Shown here piece after piece: positions 1 to 10,675 of a stretch of DNA of 64,000 bases (position 1 is its first letter; each line of letters begins with the position of its first letter). The translations under genes and the position numbers were made by a program. This DNA is from Protula sp. h YS-2021 (Eukaryota > Annelida > Polychaeta > Sabellida > Serpulidae), in the NCBI GenBank assembly GCA_949752745.1, contig OX457029.1, positions 39,951,500 to 40,015,499 on the forward strand, given 5' to 3'. The notes below the pieces were generated by a model that was not told where the DNA came from, did no database searches, and worked only from the letters and a program-made list of their open reading frames with translations.

Positions 1-216
1 AATATTTATTGATATCACAAATTATTTTTTGAGATCAAGAATACATTTAGAGATATCAAAAATACAGTTACAGATCGCAAAAATTAATTCTTGATATCAA
101 AATATGGATTTTTTGAGATCAAAAATTAATTCTTGATATCAAAAATTCAATTTTTGAGATCCAAAATTAATTCTTGATATCAATAATTCCCTAATAAATG
201 TGAAAACGGCATTCCA
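1..216. mobile_element. Right end of a TA-flanked, GATATC-rich transposon (truncated by window start)
   Basis: The interior is a degenerate series of TTGATATCAA-like palindromes separated by AT-rich spacers. Its right end, read on the minus strand, begins TGGAATGCCGTTTTCACATT and is followed outside by TA (217-218). About 60 bases of this end match, in inverse orientation, the left end of the complete copy at 54,876-55,758. The two are therefore ends of the same family. No coding capacity is visible. TA target-site use suggests Tc1/mariner-type mobilisation, which is inference. Confidence 0.75.
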
Positions 217-454
217 TATATTTCTGTGTATGCTTTCATGCAACTGGAATCCTCACATTATTTTTCAATGTCATAGCCTATACTGTTAAGCCTTCAGGAT
301 AGCGATTGTGTGCTTCCTAGTGAAAATTTCGCTTCTCGCTAGTGAAATCGACCTATTTTTCTATATAAAAATTTTAAAGATTCATGTGAACATATGCAGC
401 AAAAATTGTATGTGGTACATTTATTTGATTAATAAGAAATAGAGGACAGCAAAG
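217..454. other. No recognisable feature
   Basis: This short AT-rich stretch lies between the transposon end and the start of duplicated segment copy A. I see no gene, repeat or structured element in it. Confidence 0.5.
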
Positions 455-1101
455 AGTTTCCACTTCACATAAAAAAAGATTATTCACATTAGGGTGCAGA
501 AAATAAGTTTTATTGCAGTTCTTAGAAAACGTTATATATATTTAGACCCTATCAAAAGATGACTGTCTCAGAGGCTTCATAAAACGTTTATGCACAGAAT
601 GACAAGAATGTCTGTGGACACTGTGCCCGGTTGTGAAAGCGAAGAAATTACAGAAGAGAAAGAAGAAACCTACAAATTTTTTCAAAATACAGGTTGGGTA
701 GAAGACCTTGGTAAAATTATTATCGGAAATAAAAGCAATAGGATAAGATGGAGGGACGAGCAGCATTGCTTTTACTTTATTGTTCTTTTTTTAAATTTTT
801 GCCCAGAAACAATTTGTTTTGTGTGTGGCTTAAATTCACGACTTCTCGCATCTTAAGCGAACGTGCCTATCCTAAACTCACTCTCCAACTTACGCCTTTT
901 GATGGAGCTTCTAGCAAAAGTGATTTTTCTGAAACTTGGCCGTGTTTACCAATATTTTGGCCAGTTTAGGCAAATTGCCAAATAAAATATACGCCTGGTG
1001 GAGAAACTTTGAGAAGACATCCTTGTCAAATGTGAAAGAGATCGGACAAGATGTATAGGAAGGATAACAATTTAATAAATTTGATTTTTTTGGCCAGTAT
1101 T

Positions 1102-1212
<111 letters not shown>

Positions 1213-1846
1213 CCTCGCCAAACCCTTAAAACCTTGCACATTGCGCCCCAAGATTATGCTTATCTGGAAGGTAGCTTTAGTCTAATGCAAGTATTGTGCT
1301 TCTTCTTTCTCGATGCGAGTAATAATCTAACACAAGTTTAAGGTCGCTCTGGACTATGTGCTTGGCTGGTGGTAGCGGTTATAAACGAATAAAATCGTCT
1401 TAGTTTTGACAGGAATTCATCCTGAAATGGTTCGCAACCGAAAGCGTTTTTGTACCCCTCCATTCTTCTGGTGGCTATTTTTTCTCTTTAAATATATCTA
1501 ATTTATCTTAGTCTACTAGCCTACTCAGCTGTACAATTTGTCGAGCAGCTTTGTTACGTTGCTTTCCCCCCGTCTAGTTCAACCAGTTAACGTGCGTGCA
1601 GAACAGAACAGAAGCGTTAACGACTTCGTTGAGTGCATGGCATTGCCTAATACCTAAAGGCGGAAACGCCCTAGTTCCGCCCATTTTAGCCAAAACTGCG
1701 GCAGTCTGCCTTCTAAGCGCAATGAGTTTCATTCTGCATTTTCCTTACATCTCACACCACAGGTTACATGTTATACCAGAGTCTGAAAGTTCTTGCTCAG
1801 CGGGCTAGTCCTCGCCAGAAGGAGTTGGCCGTTGCTTGTTGTAATT

Positions 1847-1876
1847 CCCATTTGGTATTGAAAATACCAAATAGGG
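1847..1876. other. Hairpin at the left side of the satellite insertion
   Basis: ATTTGGTATT and AATACCAAAT form a perfect 10 bp stem around a GAA loop. It is extended by CCC/GGG across a one-base bulge. It lies 25 bases inside the left insertion boundary. It may be part of the terminus of a mobile unit, which is inference. Confidence 0.6.
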
Positions 1877-2289
1877 ATGGATTGCCTCGAATTCTTCACC
1901 TTGTTTTCCTCGCTTTTTAAATTTTTTCTTCTTCCGTCGAATTGGTTTCCAGACAACTCATTCAAGACTGCTGAAACTAGACCAACCAAGCTTGGCACAT
2001 GTATGGAGGGTCATCTGAAGTGATGTACCTGATAAAAAATTTTGACCTTGACCATACTGGTCAAGGTCAAATCGCGAAAAAGGTCAAACGTCTTCAGACA
2101 ATTACTGCAAGGCCATTGAAGCTAGAAAAGCCATACTTGGCACATATATAAAGGGGATCTAAGGCACCAGTTAAAAAATTTTTGATCTTGACCTTGATGG
2201 TCAAGGTCAAATCGCAAAAAAACCTAATTTAAGAAAAACAATGATTTATCTCGAAAATGATAAGAGATAGAGCAATTCTGACCTCATTC

Positions 2290-5200
2290 TCCACCTCCAC
2301 CCCCTATACCACGCTATGTAGGGTATAACTCCCGGTGTCCTTGAGCTCTAGATCACCTTCGAGTCCGAAACCGGAAGCTGGCCTTTATACGTAAGGTATA
2401 ACTTCCAGTGTCCTTCACACCCAGGTCACTTTTGTGCCCCGAATCGGCAGTTGGCCTTTATCTCTAAATCGGAAAGAGAGTAATTCTGCCCTCACTTGAC
2501 CTCAAGGTCGTTTTCGAGCCTCAAATCAAAAGTTTGCCTTTACCTCGTAAAAGGTAAGAGATAGAGCAATTTCGACCCCCACCCCTATACTGCGACACGC
2601 AAGGTACAACTTCCGGTGTTCTCTACCTCAAGGTCGCTATGGAGGACCAAACCTGAAGTTGACCTCATTTTCGACCTTCACTCTCTATTTGACGATACAT
2701 AAGGTATAACTTCCGTTGTCTTTGACCTCCAGGTCAGTTCTCAGCTCCAAACAGGAAGAGAAAGGGATAGAGCAATTCTGACCTAATTCTCCACCTCCAT
2801 CAACTATATCACGATACGTAGGGTATAACTTCCGGTGTCCTTTAGCTCTAGATCACCTTCGAGCCCCAAACCGGAAGTTGGCCTTTATCTGGAAAACGGT
2901 AACAGATTTAGAGCAATTTTGATCCCATTTTCGACCTGCAATCCCTATACGATGATACGTAAGGTATAACTTCCAGTGTCCTTCACATCAAGGTCACTTT
3001 TGAGCCCCAAATCGGCAGTTGGCCCTTATCTCTAAATCGGAAAGAGAGAGCAATTCTGTCTTCACTTGACCTCCAGGTCGCTTTCGAGCCTCAAACCGGA
3101 AGTTTGCCTTTACCTCAAATACGGTAAGAGAGCAACTTACGGTGTCCTTGACCTCCAGGTCACTTTTGAGGACCAAACCGGAAGATGACCTCATTTTCGA
3201 CCTTCACCCTCTTTTCGACGATACGTAAGGTATAACTACCGGTGTGCTTGACCTACAGGTCAGTTTTGAGCTCCAAACCGGAAGTGGGCCTTTATCTCTA
3301 AATCGGGAAGAGATAGAGCAATTCTGACCTCATTCTCCACCTCCATTCCCTTTACCACGAAATGTAGGGTATAACTTTCGGTGTCCTTGAGCTCTAGATC
3401 ACTTTCGAGCCCCAAACCGGAAGATGGCCGTTATCTCAACCTCATTTTCTGACCTCATTTTCCAACTCCAACCTCTATACAACGATGCCTAAGGTATAAA
3501 TTCCGGTGAACTTGACCTCCAAATCACTTTCGAGCAGCAAATCGGAAGTTGGCCTTATTTTCAACCTTCACCCTCTATTCGAAGGTACGAAAGGTATAAC
3601 TTCCGGTGTCCTTGAGCTCTAGGTCACTTTCGAGCCCCAAACCGGAAGTTGGCCTTTATCTCGAAAACAGTAAGAGAAAAGGCAATTTTGACCTCATTTT
3701 CGACCTCCACCATTATACTACGATACGTAAGGTACAATTTCTGGTGTCCTTGACCTCCAGCTCACCTTTTCGACCTTCACCCTCTATTCGAAGATACGTA
3801 AGGTATAACTTCTGGTGTCATTGAAATCCAGGTCACTTTTGAGCCCCCAACCGGAAGTTGCCCTTATTTCGAAAACGGTTTAAGATAAAGCAATATCGAC
3901 TACATTTTCGACGTCAACCCCTATACAACAATACGCAAAGTATAACCTTCAGTGCAACTGACCTCCAGGTTATTTTCGAGCAACAAGCCGCAAGTTCCCC
4001 TTATTTCGAAAACGGTATAAGATAAAGCAATATTGACCCCATTTTCGACCTTCACCCCTGTGCGACGATACGCAAGGTGTAACGTCCAGATTCCTTGACC
4101 ACCAGGTCATTTTCGTGCCCCAAGCTGGAAGTTGGCCTTTGTTTCGAAAAGGGTAACAGACTGAGCAATTCTGACCTCATTTTCGCCTTCCACCCCCTAT
4201 ACGACAATACGTAAGGTATAACCTCCGGTGACCTTGAACTCCAGGTCATTTTAGAGTTCCAAACCGGAAGTTGGCCTTTATCTCGAAAACGGTAAGAGAT
4301 AAAGCAATTCTGACCTCATTTTCGACCTCCACCCCCTATACGACGATGCGTAAGGTATAACATCCGGTGTCCTTGACCCCCAAGTCACTTTCGAGCCCCA
4401 AGCAGGAAGTTGGCCCCTATCTCGAAAACGGTATAAGATAAAGCAATATTGACCTCATTTTCGACCTCCACCCCTATACAACAATACGAAAGGTATAACT
4501 TCTAGTGTCCTTGACCTCCAGGTCATTTCGCGCCTTAAACCGGAAGGTGAAATCATTTTTGACCTTCATCCTCTGTTAGACGACACGTAAGGTATAGTTT
4601 TCGGTGTACTTGAGCTCCACTTCTCTTTTGAGTCCCAAACCAGAAGTTGGCCTTTATTTTGAAAACGTTAAGAGATATAGCAATTCTGTCCTCATTTTTG
4701 ATCTCCACCCTCTATACGATGAAAAGTAAGGTATAACTTCTGGTGACCTTGACCTCCAGGTGACTTTCGTACCCTGAAAAGGAAGTTGGCGTCTATCTCA
4801 AATACGGCAAGAGATAGAACAATATTGACCTCATTTTCGACCTCCACCACTATACGACGATAAGCAAGGTGTATCTTCCAGTGTCCTTGACCTCTAGGTC
4901 ACTTTCGAGTCCCAAACCGGAAGTTGGCCTTTATTTCGAAAACGGTAAGAGATAGAGCAATTTTGACCTCATTTTCGATATCCACCCCGTATACGACGAA
5001 AATATAACTTGACCCCAGGTGACTTCGTATCCCAAAAAGGAAGTTAGTGTCTATCTCGAAAACGGTACGAGCTAGAGTAATATTGACCTCATTTTCGCCC
5101 TCCATCCCTTATACGACGATACGTAAGGAATAAATTCCGGTGCCCTTGACCTCCAGGTCTCTTTCGGGCCCCATTTGACCTCTTTTTCGACCTTCACCCC

Positions 5201-5320
5201 CTATACGAGGAAAGACAAGGTATAACTTTCGGTGTCTTTGAATCTCGAGGTCACTTTCGAGCCCTAAACCGGAAGTTAGCCTTTATCTCGAAAACGGTAA
5301 GAGATAGAGCAATCGGTTTC
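2290..5320 (+). repeat. ~138 bp tandem satellite, family 1 (about 20 degenerate units)
   Basis: Consensus landmarks recur every 137-141 bases: CCGGAAGTTGGCCTTTATCT, then CGAAAACGGTAAGAGATAGA, TGACCTCATTTTCGACCTCC, TACGTAAGGTATAACTTCCG, and TTGACCTCCAGGTCAC. Spacing was measured between GGAAG starts at 4,266, 4,405 and 4,542, and between the equivalent points at 2,873 and 3,014. Some units are truncated or rearranged. A second family with the same spacing and a shared half-unit occurs at 12,482-13,330, 26,490-26,750, 43,918-44,125 and 61,980-62,535. Confidence 0.9.
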
Positions 5321-5527
5321 CTGACGTCTCCTACAGGACCGCTGAAACTAGACCAATCCAACTAGCCACATCTATGAAGGGTCATCTGAAGTGGTGCACC
5401 TGATAAAAATGTTTGACCTTGACATTATTGGTATAGTTGGTAGTATTTAGGAGGACATTCTGTATTCAGACATGTCAACAAACAGTAATATCATCTACCT
5501 TCCGTTTTAAGCTATCATTCCAAGTGG

Positions 5528-8253
5528 GGTCTAATTGTCACTTGTTTGGTCGGGTTCAGATGTGCCTCATTTGAAACAGCTGATATTATTAGGGGTTTAT
5601 CTTTTCGCAGAATTTTTTTTGTCCCACGAATCTTTTGTCCCACGTGCCAAACAATCTACTAGTTCAGTAATATTTGAGGCATTCGAACACATTGTTCTAT
5701 TGATGTCGTTTTATCCACGAAAGAGTGGACCCTCAGTCTCATCCATGAGTAGACACACCGGCTAAACGAGGGTTAACTGAGGAACACGAAGTTGATGGCG
5801 TTGTCGGACCCCGGGCATGTCTGCGAACATACATATGTGGCCAAACATATATTTGGCTGAAGGCCGAACATACATCTGGCCAAAATCAACTTCTTTTCCT
5901 AAGCGTCTCTGGGTTGGAATTTCACTGGCCGATTTCAGTATTGCTGTCTATTCCGTGCATGTCGCAGGAGTGACTAATTAGAATTTTTACCACTTGTTCC
6001 TTTAGCAGCTGCGCTCCAACTGGAACTGATAATTTTATACATTAAAATCCGAGGGTTAAGCAACCTTTTTCTCGCCTACTATTGGAAAATACAAAAGTGA
6101 CTTTGTTTTTGCTGTAACATAATGGACAGCCCAAAATGAAGGGTGAGACAACGATGCCATCTTATCTTCGGAATGTGCGCTTCTCCACATGCATACACGA
6201 CCTCTTTCCATGCCTATACAACAACACACTCATCTGGAAAGGCGTTATATAAAACCACATCCCGACGTTCATCCAATCTGAGATCGCGACACATGCCCAG
6301 CCTATATCCAAAGTTCAGTTGGAATTTGAGGTAGAAGACCGTCCCGGAAGTCAGACATTTTCATCTTATTTTTATGCCAGGGGTTTCTCAGTAAACATGT
6401 AGCTCCAACTTGAAAAAACATGCAAAAAATATCCTTTCATGAAACAGACGTATATGCCTAGCAAAATGTCAGCTCTCGACAATTCGCCTGAAGTGGAAAG
6501 TTCGATAATTTGCAAATGTGACAAAATACGGATATGCTGATGAATATTTTTTTATTAAAACATAAAGGCGGGAAATAAAAAGGCTCATGAGATGCCTTGT
6601 GCTGCAGCGAGTTGATCCGATGATGGTCTCATGTCAGCGGATGTGTATAAAAAATGGGTTATATTCAGCAAAAGCACTATCGAATGAACAAAAGTTCACA
6701 CCCACATACCCCAATCTCCTGTCAAAAATGTACAAGTATCCAATTCTCAGAACACACTTTCCAATTTTGAAGAATCTTCGCCAGGCGAGTTTTTACAAGG
6801 AAAATTATCATTTGTTCTATTGTCACAAGTCTAGTTTTCGCCAGGCGTATCATCGTTGATTCCTATCACAGCCCATCAGTCTCATCGACATGTCTGTTCG
6901 GTCCAGGTAGACTTACATATAAGCATGATCATACATATTATGCAGTATTGAATACATAGTAGAATTCCATGTGTCTGCAACACACATAGGAATATTTATA
7001 TTCAATGCACATCATATAAAGCTTTTCAGGTTTTACTAAGTTAAAAGCAGTGCATAAATCTAGTCAAGAAAGTACAGTCAGGAAGTTTGATTTGACTTTG
7101 GACTCGCTGAACTCCAATTAAGCTTTTTCACCTGCAAAGCCTCCAAAATCCGTATTTCGATTAAGGGTCTACAATCAGATACACAATTAGCATATATACC
7201 TTTAATTCTAGATAAGTGTTATATTTTTAAGGCTTTGATCAATGGCAATAGAATAAATAGAAAGTAAACTAAAAGAAGGTTTGAAAAGGTACCCAACTTT
7301 CGGGGCATTGTTACACGCAAAAGGAAACATGCAAGTTAGTCTGCTATTAAGTTTAAGTGTTTTGTTTATCATCGCTGTGATATTCAACGGGGTTCTATTT
7401 TATTCAAGTGTGTTCAGAACTCAATCGCCTTACACTTTTCACTTGACTTTATGCACGATTTAAAAAAAATCCCTTTAGAGTGGGGGATGTAGTTACGTAC
7501 AAAATTATTACCTTGCGTTCATTTATTACCATCCCAAACGTTTTGTACCTGGTGTAAAAAATACCCCTCCTCTTTATCAAAATAAGCATCTTTGTAACCC
7601 CCCCTCCCCCCGCTGTCCTCCACAATCTTGGAGAGGGAATTTAGTAAAAACCGAATTATATGACTGTGACTTCAAACGCATCAAGAATGCAAAGACTGAG
7701 AAGTGTGTGTGTGTGCAAAATTTATGGGGACCTTTTCGTTGGATGCGGAAGACCCCAAAATTGCCTGCTTTCTGCTCCATATTCTATCAATTGCCCTTTC
7801 CCGGTTGAACGTGGGTGTTGATAAGGGGGGAGGGTCACTTCCTTTCTACCTTTCTTTCAGGCTGACACTACAGGCACAAATCCAGACACAATAAGGCAAG
7901 ATCCGGACACAGTACGTTCCGGGCAAAGTTTCTTGAACAGTATGTTCCGGGCAAAGTATGCACAGCCCTGTCGCTCAGCAGTTGACCAGATCATTTCGAA
8001 ATGCTTGAAAATCCATCAAGTATACCGTTGAGATGTCTCTTTGAGGCAAAACGTGCGAAATGTACTGACGCCCCATCGCCGTTAAGTATTTCATCCTTAC
8101 AGGACGTCACGCTTAAAGTCAAGAGAGATAATTCATGAGGTTTGATTAATTGTTGTAGCTGGCACACTTTTGAAAGTGTTATCAAGTTTCACAGTAACAA
8201 TATTGCTTACACACCATGAGCAGTGCATTGTCCTGATGCGGAACAATTCAGTC
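5528..8253. other. Non-coding part of duplicated segment A
   Basis: Aligns with copy B at 53,405-54,874 and 55,760-57,197. It contains a local repeat of ATATGTGGCCAAAC / TATCTGGCTGAAGGCC-type motifs at 5,826-5,885 and C-rich homopolymer runs near 7,600. Open frames are short and not preserved between the copies. I see no gene. Confidence 0.6.
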
Positions 8254-8572
8254 GTTTTATTTCGTAAGAAGGGCTTTTACCAGTAACAGCTTTATTTGCA
8301 TTCTCCACTTTTAAATGGGTTTCCCTTACTGTTTGTTCCTTTCACGTAGTGTAGCAGCTCGAACAATCTCAACCCGCCATTAAGTCAAGAGTCATACCGA
8401 AGTGGGAAAATGTATTATATTACATTATTGTGTAGTACGGCTTTCCCTTTCGGCCCAACCAAGAGGTGTAAACCCACTCGGATTTGTTGAGGGATGGTGG
8501 AAGGGAAAATAAGCGAAAAGTGGACAACGCAAATTAGGCTTTTACTAATAAAATCCGCTTTTTGAAATAAAA
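8254..8572. repeat. DIRS 3' terminal foldback (terminal repeat plus internal complementary arm), E1-A
   Basis: The left arm (8,254-8,330) contains TTATTTCGTAAGAAGGGCTT and TTCTCCACTTTTAAATGGGT. The right arm (8,502-8,572) is its imperfect inverse, ending CGCTTTTTGAAATAAAA. Homology with E2 (38,985-39,309) and E1-B stops on the outer side of the left arm, which marks it as the element end. The inner arm has the orientation of the element's 5' terminal repeat, as expected of a DIRS internal complementary region. Confidence 0.7.
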
Positions 8573-9479
8573 TGAGAGTTGTACTTTGCAAAAGCTTCGA
8601 ATTCGCTTATCTCCACTTTAAGATGGCACTGAAGTCCCGATCATGGTGACTCAGAATGCCATTCTGAACTGCGCGAAAAAGGCTGCGAGTTACGCTAAAC
8701 AAATAACAACCCTTGACGGATAGGGGAGTGCCGAGATTAATTCTAATCGAAAAGACGTCAAGCTCAGTGCCACTTTTAATGATCAAACTGACAGTTGGTC
8801 AGGGTCTTACTGGACATTCCTAACTAAACCCAATGTAAAATTATTCATTAAAGAATAATAAAATGCAAAAACACGACAGTTATCTTATTGAGATTCATTC
8901 TAACAGACTAACTCACACCGAGTCGACCCATCCATTCCCATCCTTCCATCCCCCCTGCGTGAATCCCCAATCTCGATCGCAATAATGACACGAGATGAGC
9001 TTCCAAAAACTCATGTTTTGTTAAAATATCACACTTACAATCAAAAATGGACTGGATTCACTACATCAGGACGTAGGAGATGAAAAGAAATGCATTCCCG
9101 GCTCCATCCAAACATAAATAAACTAGTGACATAACATTATTGAGCTGACAAATGATTACTCAGATAAGAGGAGCTCTCAAAACAACTAAAAATTGTTATT
9201 TTAGCACACAACCCCTAAAAGATACCACTTGAATGCTTATTATTCAATTATTATTGAAAATAAAACGTAAAAAGTGAAAAAACCTCACATAGGCTCGCAT
9301 TACCAGCAATATTCACCAATTATGGACCCAGAATGGCACCTGGTACCTGGTCCCGTTGGGTCGTTGAACTACAAGTTCTCGTGGCACTAGATGGACTGGA
9401 ACCACAGGAGTCGGTGGCACGCCCCTTGCCCTCTCCCATTCGGCCCCAACAACGAAAAAAGGAAAGGAAAAGGACAAAA

Positions 9480-9624
9480 TAAGGTTAGACACCACGTCTC
9501 TGTCCACAAAGACCGTAGAACGAATTCTCTGAAGTGTATCCGTACTGTTTCCTTGTCGGATATTCTTAAATCAGGCTGCTTAGGTCCACGCCGAATTAGC
9601 AAATATTATCTAAAAGATTTCTGA
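9480..9624 (+). pseudogene. Inverted C-terminal fragment of the DIRS tyrosine recombinase (E1-A)
   Basis: The plus strand reads VSLSDILKSGCLGPRRIS followed by KYYLKDF and a stop. This matches VSLVDILKTGCWSPPNSF / VKYYLKEF at the recombinase C-terminus of E3, including the Tyr region. The rest of the recombinase of this element is on the minus strand immediately to the right (9,673-10,184). This ~150 bp piece has therefore been flipped in place. The equivalent of E3's HVRQIANS (catalytic His/Arg) is degenerate here. Copy B has the same arrangement. Confidence 0.8.
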
Positions 9625-9639
9625 TGTATATGGTGAGCT

Positions 9640-10184
9640 TTAAACTATGGAAACTTTAAACTCTGACTGAAGTCATGAATCAGTATGTGCATTGTCATAG
9701 CCATTAAACGACCCCTTTGCTGTAACAAACTGTTTAGAGAGGCCCTTGTTGAAATTTGGCATAAAAGAGATGACTCGGGCTTTTTGTTTCGCAGCTCTAT
9801 ATTGATTCGAAATTTTAAGACGGGAACGTTGAGCTCTAGCAGGACACATAGTGACCATGGACCAGGTCTGCCCCTCCGACCTCTTCCCTCTGGTAATGCT
9901 AGGAGGTAACATAACTAAAGGTATTCATCATCTGGGTGGCAATATGTGTTTTGCTCATGAAATCTGCCCTGGGTATGCGGCATACTTTTTTCCAATCACC
10001 ATTCTACTTCTTGATTTCTTTGAAAGGCATGTTTCTTCCCTCTTCCCTTGCCTGAAGCTAATGCTAAGAGAAAGGTAAACCTTCTTTGGCAAATAACTTC
10101 GCCCCCGAAGATTTTGTGTATTGTATGTAATTCCACCTGGCCAGTGTTTGACTTAGTGGACAGAGTAGTCACCTTAACATGCAT
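9640..10184 (-). pseudogene. DIRS tyrosine recombinase, central part (E1-A), broken
   Basis: Reading 10,184 to 9,640 on the minus strand gives RRFTFLLALASGKGRGKKHA, the block containing the first catalytic Arg. E3 has VRFTFLLALASGKRRGEIHA. Further on it gives KARVISFMPNFNKGLSKQ, matching the FMPKFNKD-type region of E3. The frame is broken by stops and indels. Homology ends at a Phe-Lys-Val that corresponds to the Lys-Val-Lys before HVRQIANS in E3. At that point the inverted fragment begins. Confidence 0.8.
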
Positions 10185-10258
10185 AAATAAAAATGGCAGA
10201 TAGTAAAAAATCTCTCACCAGTGCTGGAGAGGCCTGAAATGGGTCGATTTTTAACTTA

Positions 10259-10670
10259 CTACGCCGCGAGGCAAATTTCATCAATTACAAGCGATGTACT
10301 GTTAAAAGAAACATTTACTTTTTGAGAAATCCGGATTAGGCACCATGGGTGTATTTTCAAAAGATGGGGAGGACGGCGGCTTCGGGGACATGGTCCCAGT
10401 GTTCTTGCAACAATATGTTTTTGTGGCATGGTAACTGCACCGTTCGCACTGACCGGCAGTGAAAGCAAGAAGAATCACAGGGTATCTGGTGCCCAAGGGA
10501 CTACTAGAAGCAGTTGAAGCGGGCGAAACTCTATTATCTTCTGCAAAACTCGTAACAGGATCGCTGTCAGTGGGAAGGCATATAGTACCTCGCACGTTGA
10601 CGACTGCCAATGTAAGACGTCGATCGCCCACGGCGCTGATCTGGCCATGGAGAGGCCGACCTTAATTGCG
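10259..10670 (-). pseudogene. DIRS RNase H/recombinase junction remnant (E1-A)
   Basis: The minus-strand frame at 10,302-10,631 resembles, in amino-acid pattern, the frame at 45,766-46,236 of E3 (e.g. GTICLPTDSDPVTSF versus GSTLCLSSSNHPATGF). It also resembles 58,628-58,894 of copy B. It is the linker between the RNase H C-terminal part and the recombinase N-terminus. It is not intact. Confidence 0.65.
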
Positions 10671-10675
10671 TTGTC

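Larger units (their letters stand above)
1823..5527 (+). repeat. Satellite-bearing insertion specific to copy A
   Basis: Copy B reads straight through this point (about 53,402-53,408), so these ~3.7 kb were gained by copy A or lost by copy B. The insert opens with a hairpin and carries related border repeats. These begin CTGAAACTAGACCAA and continue to a CTGATAAAAA...TTTGACCTTGAC end, at 1,968-2,056 and 5,342-5,423, with a degenerate third version near 2,115-2,200. Between them lies a ~138 bp tandem array. No protein-coding gene is present: short ORFs here read through satellite monomers. No target-site duplication could be identified with confidence. Confidence 0.8.
8254..10675 (-). mobile_element. 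DIRS-like retrotransposon remnant E1-A
   Basis: A minus-strand DIRS-family remnant whose 3' end is at 8,254. It keeps the terminal inverted repeat plus inner complementary arm, much of a tyrosine recombinase and the RNase H/recombinase junction region (10,259-10,631, similar to 45,766-46,236 of element E3). The reverse transcriptase is missing: at about 10,675 the sequence jumps to flanking DNA, whereas copy B continues into RNase H and RT. The recombinase C-terminus is inverted. Clearly inactive. Confidence 0.85.

Noticed and set aside
590..766. Open frame of about 59 codons present in both duplicate copies (590-766 and 52,232-52,411, plus), looking like a conserved acidic peptide
   Set aside because: Codon comparison shows about a dozen replacement changes and only one or two silent changes, plus a stop difference at the end. 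That is not purifying selection; it is a shared non-coding sequence.
2994..5105. Minus-strand ORFs with recurring VKTELLSLS, FEVKANFRFE-like peptides
   Set aside because: They read through ~138 bp satellite monomers. The periodic peptide similarity follows from the DNA repeat.
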